64,000 nucleotides of DNA from Eutypella sp. D-1 (Eukaryota; Ascomycota; Sordariomycetes; Xylariales; Diatrypaceae): assembly GCA_023313575.1 (NCBI GenBank), contig JAJTTP010000021.1:186001-250000 (forward strand). The letters run 5' to 3'. Below, piece by piece: positions 57,028 to 64,000 of this stretch. Every line of letters begins with the position of its first letter. Within the stretch, counting starts at the first letter, position 1. The notes under the pieces are model-generated. The model saw only the letters and a program-made list of their open reading frames with translations. It was not told the origin of the DNA and did not search any database. The position numbers and the translations under genes are program-made.

Positions 57028-60000
57028 CTATAATTGCAGGGTATCTATATGAGTTATAGAAGAAGGAGAACCTCGTACCTGAAAAAGCAACGTATGTGAC
57101 TCGGGAGTTGAATGCTAGAGAACTAGCTCAGTACTCCTACCTTACCCCTTCCAAGGTGTGGACAAGGTGTTCAATTATGTCGTTTGCCTGTGATTCGGAG
57201 CATATATACGGCGCCGAGAAGATACCGATATCCATAGTCTCCCCACGGACCGCCACTTCAAGATCAAGAGCATCCTAAAGGTTAATGATGTTAGAGGGCA
57301 CGAAAATATGAGGGTGTCGGGATCCAACTCACTGGGTAGCTATCTCTAACTGGATTTCTCGATAGCCATTTCCCTCGGGTATTAGCCAGACCGGACGGCT
57401 TGCCACCCACTGGGGGTTGATCGGTAGGTGATTCTTCTAGCACCACATTCTGGCGCTGGATTGAATTATCCGGAAGGCTGAGGAAGTTTACAAAGGTATC
57501 GATTTTAACCCCAGTCCACTGTTTTATCTCCCACAAGCCCGCAGCTGTGTGTTCAAACGTGTTTACTTCGAGGAGATCTTTCTGAATCTCGGCTGCCAGC
57601 GAGATGATCGCTCGCGAGGCAGGTGATCTGACCCTGAGGGGCAGGATGTTCAGTGTGGGGTGCATAACTTCTTCTAAGTCGGGGTAACTAGCACGATTGG
57701 CCATGTAGACGCCGAAGATGACGTCTTCCGCGGCGACATCTCTGCTGTGCTCACGGATAGTAGCGGAGATTTGAGCATAAGCCGCGAAAAATAAAGACTG
57801 CAGTGTTACACCATGTGCAGAGCTCAAGAGCTTGAGCCGTCCCAAGTCATTAAGGACATCTTTCTGTAGTATCTCCACGTGACTAGCTTGGATGTCCGCA
57901 TGGCGGAAATCGTCTGATTGGGTCACCGGTGTTACACCTTCGAGATAGGACATCCAGAACTTGCGAGCCTTGCTTTTAACGTCAGAACGAGTGTGGTCTA
58001 GCGCGAACCTACGCCAGGAGTCAAGGCTTCTTGGTGAGGATCGCGCTTCGGCGATGCAGAGTTCGGCAAACCGTCCCATGATAAGTGGTAAGCTTACTCC
58101 GTCGTAGAGAGCATGGTGGATGCGAAGATACATATGAGCCTCGCCAAGCTCGGACCCATGGGCTGCCAGCGTTATGAAAGGAGTTGATGTTGCTTGTAAC
58201 GCCCAGTGATTGGAGTCCGTGGCCTCGTACATCGCCTTTGCGGAAGCGTCGATATTCTCTGGCCGAAGAACCACTTGAAGAAATGGTGTAGAGGGAGACT
58301 CGGTTGACACAAAATGAGTTCTGAAGATCGGAAGTTCCACGGCTAATGCTTCCCATGCTCTTTGGATAGCTTCAGGGCTGACCTGGCCAGTGATCTTGAA
58401 CTTGAATGTGGGAAAGAACAGGAAACCATCCGTATTTTGCCACAGAGTCAACATGTGTACCTGCATGGGTAAAGCAGGCAACACTTCCTCGACGGCACTT
58501 AAGTCCATGCCAATCTCATCTAGCAAAACTGAGAGATCAAACTCGCTCAAGTAAGAGTCGTCACGGGCTGATGGGACATGAGATTGTCCATCCGGATTCG
58601 ACATATTATCTAACAGCTGGTGGATGGAAGTGGCTTTAAGCAGCTCCCGAACGGAGACGCGGATCCCTGCCTTGCGAAGCATAGAACTAGCCTTCATTGC
58701 GCTGATGGAATCGAGGCCCAGGTGATAAATGGAGTCGCTTGGATTAATCGAATCCGCGTCAACTCCAGAGAGCTTAGCTAGCACATATACGATAGGCGAG
58801 CTTTTGCCCCGCCATTCTTCTTCGCTATCATGCGGAGTCTCCCCTGGTGAAATACTATCATCACGTAGGGACTCGGCACGTAGTGTTATCGGTCTCAGGT
58901 TGCATATCCTTACCTCATCACTGTCTGGACTGAACCTAATAACCTCGGCATCAGGGTTTCCGACCAAGTACTGCAGGGCATAATCAAGATCACCGAGAAT
59001 TTTAGACGCAGTATTCGAAGGCCCTAAGCATTCGTCGCAGGCGATGCGCCATACTGCAGACTCGTCTGTGAGTTCCACTTCGACGCACAGAGGATATTCC
59101 ACGGCGGAAGATCCCTGGATCGACGTCATAAGAGGTTCATTAGCTCCTTCTCGGTGCTGTCCTAGATTCTGCAAGATGAAAAGGGTATTGAAGAGGGTCT
59201 GGCTGTGATTTTTCGAGACCTTCTGGACTTCTCTTAGTGGGAAGTGCTGGAATTCTAGGACCTCCGACAGCGTGGCCTGAAGAGATTGTAGGTACTCTGT
59301 GACGGTGCCATATATGAGAGCACGTATGGGCACGGTGTTCATAGTAGGAAACAATAATTCCTGCGCCTCTTCGGTGTCCCTGCCAGACATGACGGCACCA
59401 AACGTCACATCTAGTGAAGTGGTGATCGTTGCCATGACGGCTGCCCAGCTGCCCTGACATAGAGCCTGTGGAGTAATACTGTAGGCCTTGCAAGATGTCT
59501 TGATGTCTGAGAGAGTGAGTTTCGACCTTAGCTCAGCTCTGTAGATCACCGGTTTGGAATTCTTGGGAGTCTCCTCAACTGGTAGAAGTGTTGGATGTAC
59601 ATCCTGCATCAGGTCGGTCCAGAAATCCCGCGAAGCCGCCCACGGGCTCGCCGAAATACGGGAAAGATAGGATTCGTATGGCCGACGTGGCTTGTAGTTG
59701 CCATCGTAAGCATCCCTAACATCCTGATAGAGCATATCTAAGGACCACCCATCATACAAAGCGTGTGAGATTGATATGACAGCATAACGAGAGCTTGGCG
59801 TCTCTGCGAAAGAGATCCAGAAGAGTCCAGACCGGCCATTTGCTTCCTTTGCCACATGTTGAGCCTGGTCAATGATGGTTTGGACTTCGTCAAGGCTGGG
59901 TAACTCCAGCAAAGCTGGGCTGAACTGCAATTCGGATTTCCTTACTACTTGGCAGAACGCAGTGGGCATGTTCGGGTCATCTACCTCCTCGAATGATGTC

Positions 60001-63000
60001 CTCAGGATAGGAGAGTTGGCGTATACAGTAGCCCAGGCGTTCTTTAAGCGGTCTATATCGGTTGAAGGGCCTATCTCTAGAACGTCGTGATTGAAGTATC
60101 GTTGGAAATCTGATAGGAGCATGTTTGCGACCATTGAGTCTTGTAGGGGCGTTGGTGGTAAGACATCTTCGACATTTGCCAAGTTTATACCGGCGGCCTC
60201 AAGGTGTCGCCGCAGCTCAAATTTCGACTTATCCCATTGGCAATCATAGGTCTGGCTGGACCTGGTATACGAATGGTTGACTTGCCGAGATGAAAGGATG
60301 CTCTTGATTGTTGCATTCCTCATCAGCTCACTAGTAGTAACCTGAATGCCGAGCTTGGGTAACCTAGCAGAAAGTTTAATTGCGTCAATACTGTCCAGAC
60401 CCAATTCAAGGATCGACGATGTTTCTGAGATATCGTCCTCAGCAAGGCCAGCCAGCTGAGCGATTTCCCGCCGAACTTTCTGAGCCACATCTGTCCATTC
60501 GAATGTTGAATCACATGCCTGTCGCGAAGGGCCCGTATCATGCGAACTTGAATCGCCATGTGTTGCCAGAGATATATCTAGAGGTCCTCCTGATTCCTCT
60601 CTAACTGGCACCGCCGTGGTGTTATCGGAGGAAGCAAGTGAGATAAGTGCCTGCTGGAGCTTTTCCAAGAGTCTGGTAAGGGATTCCTCGTCAGCTACCC
60701 CACTCTGAGCAACAATATTGGCCCTCAAGTCTCCCTTTCGAGTCAACACAATCTCTAGTGCTAGGGGATAGTCGGCGGCGGCGGTTGATGTGATAGATGA
60801 CCACAGATTATGCTCGCTGTTTTCGAACGAGGTGTCATGGTCGAACGTAAAGAGAGTGTTGAACAGCGGTCGTCCACCTGTGCACCACTTTTGAATGTCA
60901 CGAAGCGGCGTATGCACGAACTCCAGCACAGAGGTATTGTAATCATGGACCTTGCGGATCAGAGATTCCCATGTGGTGATATCGGAAGCTTCGACTCTGA
61001 ATGGTAACGTGTTAAACATGGGACCAACGACATCCTCAACGTCGTCAAAAAGAATAGACCTCCCAGAGAACACAACTCCGATTGCCGGGGGAGCTTGGGA
61101 ATATTGCTGTAATACAGCTAGCCAAGCTGCTTGGAAGAATGTTTGGTGCGTAACGCCAAGAGCCACGCGACGCGACTCCAAGTTGTCGGAATTTATGATG
61201 CGAGAAACCGATATATCAGAAGTTGACGGCTTGTTCGTAAAGGTGGAGATTGGTTGCAAGTTGTGGCCTTTGAATGATGACTCCCAGAACCCTCTAGATG
61301 AGCTATAATTCAGGAGTGGCCCGTAAGGCAAAACATCCAGAAACGAGGGTCCTGATGCAGAGGTCTGATCATACTCATCAAGGACCTTGCCCATGATAAG
61401 CCCAAAACTGTGTGCATCGTATACGGCATGGAATAGGCGTAGTGCTAGTATGTTTCCTTCGCAGCTTTTGACATAGTCTAGCTCTACCGGATACTGCATT
61501 ACAAGCTGATTGGACTCGATCCATGTTCGGTAACGTGCTGCTAAGTTTCTCTCGACCTCTTCGCCTTCAACCTGCACTTCAGCCCATCGTAAAGGTGGCC
61601 CTTGAAGAGCTACTTGAACATATCCTTCAGACGTCTGAATAAAGGCTGTCCTCAGTATGGAGCATGCATTGACTACTCTCGTCCAAGCTGCTTGTAGGCG
61701 TTTAGCGGATACTGATGGGTGAAGAGTGAAGCAGAAGCTGTTAAAGTAAGCTGAATGGTCACCAGTAGTGCGCATTCTTGTGAGCATTCCCTCCTGAAGA
61801 GGGGTACAAGGGGCGATGTACTCGATCTCGTGTTTAGCTACGCTTAGCGTCCTGCAAGCCAAACCAAGATACTTTCGAGAGCAAGCACTAATTGACTGTT
61901 TCGCCTGTCTTACACGTGAAGATCTGCCTGATCTCTTATGTTGTCCTAGTATCAAGGCCAATTGACTTATTTGCGCGTTCTTCAGGATAAGCGAAGGTGT
62001 CGCGTGCGGGAATCCAGCCCCATGTAAGCTTCTGGCTACTCTGGTGACAGTGATGGAATCTACGCCAAGCTCGAATATGGTCGATGATGGATGGATAGAA
62101 GCGAGCTCCACACCGGTAATCGTAGAAAGCACGTTGGCTATCTGTTGCTCTTTGCTACTCAGCACTCTATGAGCGCTGTCAGCACCGACTGAGATCTGGC
62201 GCAATTGCTCTGGGGAGAGTTCGTTGAAGATCCGCTTGAGTTCATTGAGGTTAGCCTTATTGTTCGCCGACAGAGGTATATGTGTGACGCATAAGATATA
62301 CGTAGGGACCATGTATCCTGGTAGGCGACCTCTACACGCATCCTTGGCCATGGTTGCAATTTTGAGAGACGTCTTGTCCGAGAGGATACATGGTCCATCA
62401 GCGGTCCGAGCCTGGGATGCGGGTGCAACGAAGGATACGAGGAGATCTCTGTCCTGATTCCCATGGCGAGCAACCAAAGTAGCGACGTCGGCAATCTGAG
62501 AGACACCGACTTTAATAGCATTGTTGATTTCCCCTATTTCGAGGCGTTGTCCACGGAGCTTGACTTGATCATCAACTCGCCCAAGGAAGTCGAAGGTTCC
62601 ATCGTGGAATACGCGAACTAAATCACCTGTACGATAGACGCGCTCATTGTATATTGTAAGGGTTGGGAAACGCTGCTCGGTAAGGTCCGGACGATTCAAG
62701 TACCCCTTGCCGACGAGCCTCCCTGACACGCACAGCTCTCCAACGCCTCCTCTGAGTACAGGTGCTTCGGTGCCCGGTTGGAAAACATAACAACCAACAT
62801 TGGGGAAGAGGCGCCCAATATTTGATGATCTTCCGTTGACCGGCACCCTTTGAAACATCGTGACACCAATTGTAGCCTCGGTTGGTCCGTACGCATTGTA
62901 GATGACTTCTTTCGGCCCCCAGTTATCCAGTACATCCTGACGGAGTTGTTCACCACCAGTGATGAACACCCCACGGCACAAGCTTGGCACCTCATTTGGA

Positions 63001-64000
63001 TGGACTAACCTGGCAAGGCTAGGAGTAAGGTCGATGTGTGTGATTTCAAGGTGGGAGATTGTCCTAACTAGATCACTAAGTATAAGATCTCTAGGCGCTG
63101 CGACCACCGTGATGCCGACAAACCAGGACCAGTACTGTTCCAAAACCGAAACATCGAAGTGAAATGAGGCGAACTGCAACCACCTAGAGTCAACGTCCCA
63201 ATGGCCCAAGAAAAGCTCTTTGAACGCAAGCATCGCTTGAACGGCGTTGTCATGGCTGATGAGGCACCCTTTTGGGGTGCCTGTAGTGCCACTAGTGTAG
63301 AGACAGTAGCAGGTATCCGATGGGGAGATCGTAAGTGCGGGGTTGGGAGGATCTCCGTCCTTTAAGGACATCGTATCATTACCAATCTCGAGAATCGGTA
63401 CTGGAGGCTTGAACCCAAGACTGGTACTTGAGCCGCGCGCAATTAACAAGCAAGCAGCTCCTGAGTCCCGCAGAATGAATTCCTGTCGCGACGATGGCGC
63501 TGACGGGTCTAGTGCCAGGAATGCACCGCCGGCCTTTAAGATGCCAAGAATTGAGAAGTATGCCTCCGGGCATTTATCAAAGCAAATTGCAACGATGCTC
63601 TTAGGCGGTACACTGTTGTGGACTAGGATGCTCGCCACGTTATTTCCCATGGCGTCGAGTTGCTTGTATGTCCATCTCCGACGAGTAATGTGGCTGTCCA
63701 GCTCGTCGACAAATTCTAGCGCAATCCCATCAGGCTTCTGTTTAACAGTCTGCTCGACAAACTGATGCAGTAGAGCAACGCTGGAAGGAAGCTCATGGTC
63801 AAGTGGAGGCAGAATGGAGTAAATATTCGAGCTTTCGGTTGAGAAGCTGTTTCCATTGCCGGTCGGCCGTGTAATGAGATCCACGAGTATGTGATCGAAT
63901 TGCCGAAGCAATACGGCGGCTTGTTCAACTGGCAGTATGCTCTCATCGAACGTCAAATTGAATAAGAGCTTGTCGGAAGTTTCCTCAATCTCCAGTGACA
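57028..64000 (-). CDS. sidC: Ferrichrome-type siderophore NRPS, C-terminal part (partial)
   Basis: Model complement(join(57028..57078, 57146..57274, 57333..>64000)); 2281 aa visible, 5' end beyond the window. The long frame runs to the edge as the tail of a condensation domain (LLFNLTFDESILP...RQFDHIL). Domain order from the N-side: C(end)-A-T-C-T-C-T-C. The A domain shows YTSGTTGTPKG, YGPTEATIG, YRTGDLV, GRVDDQVKLRGQRLE and NNKANLN. The three carriers read FELGVDSI, LELGLDSI and HLGLDSI. Condensation active-site motifs are FHAVYDA, SHALYDG and HHALYDG. The two last exons, joined by GTGAGT...TTTAG and GTAAGG...TTCAG, add the normal end of the last C domain (AVRGETMDIGIFSAPY...). This A-T-C-T-C-T-C tail is that of SidC/NPS2-type synthetases, which build ferricrocin or another ferrichrome from ornithine hydroxamates. 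In those enzymes the third A domain loads the hydroxamate. Which ferrichrome is made is not decided here. No hydroxylase, acyltransferase or transporter is in the window. Confidence 0.9.

Noticed and set aside
1..64000. CRISPR arrays, rRNA genes, transposon ORFs
   Set aside because: No regularly spaced repeats, no 5S or large rRNA signatures and no integrase, transposase or reverse-transcriptase motifs were found by reading both strands.

Overview
The window is nuclear DNA of a filamentous ascomycete (Pezizomycotina, probably Sordariomycetes). The evidence is many short introns (mostly 50-110 nt) with GTRNGT-type donors and CTNAC-like branch points, a Zn2Cys6 regulator, PIR, GLEYA and fasciclin surface proteins, fungalysin and subtilase proteases, and a multimodular siderophore synthetase. 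The species cannot be fixed from the sequence. Gene models below were built by hand from splice signals and reading-frame continuity; nearly all close with an exact multiple of three.

Layout. 0.3-13.8 kb, all on +: a single-pass membrane protein with a Cys-rich ectodomain, a secreted GLEYA-type adhesin, a four-span membrane protein with a large glycosylated loop, and a membrane protein starting with a short conserved exon. 13.8-20.0 kb: a 6 kb gene-poor stretch rich in TAGGTA/TACCTA motifs. 20.0-25.3 kb: a PIR-type cell-wall protein, a WBP4-like U1-type zinc-finger splicing protein, and a convergent C2H2 protein, with a short telomere-like repeat between the last two. 25.3-34.1 kb: a Zn2Cys6 transcription factor whose zinc cluster appears to depend on a 5-nt micro-exon, and a C2H2/AT-hook protein. 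34.1-44.6 kb: a gene-poor stretch, then a GPI-type fasciclin protein, a three-span membrane protein and a cytochrome P450. 45.4-55.9 kb, all on -: a Nudix/eIF2B-like fusion, an M36 fungalysin and an S8 subtilase. 57.0-64.0 kb, -: the C-terminal part of a ferrichrome-type NRPS (end of C, A-T-C-T-C-T-C) that runs off the right edge.

How the genes fit together. Most of the window is ordinary euchromatic surface, secretome and regulatory content rather than one cluster. Seven genes code for secreted, wall or membrane-surface proteins, and two secreted proteases sit side by side next to the siderophore synthetase. No transposon ORF, tRNA, rRNA or CRISPR array could be supported. The points most worth checking are the 5-nt micro-exon, the Nudix-eIF2B fusion that lacks the isomerase cysteine, the T-C-T-C tail of the NRPS with varied condensation motifs, and the uncharacterised membrane protein at 11.9-13.8 kb.
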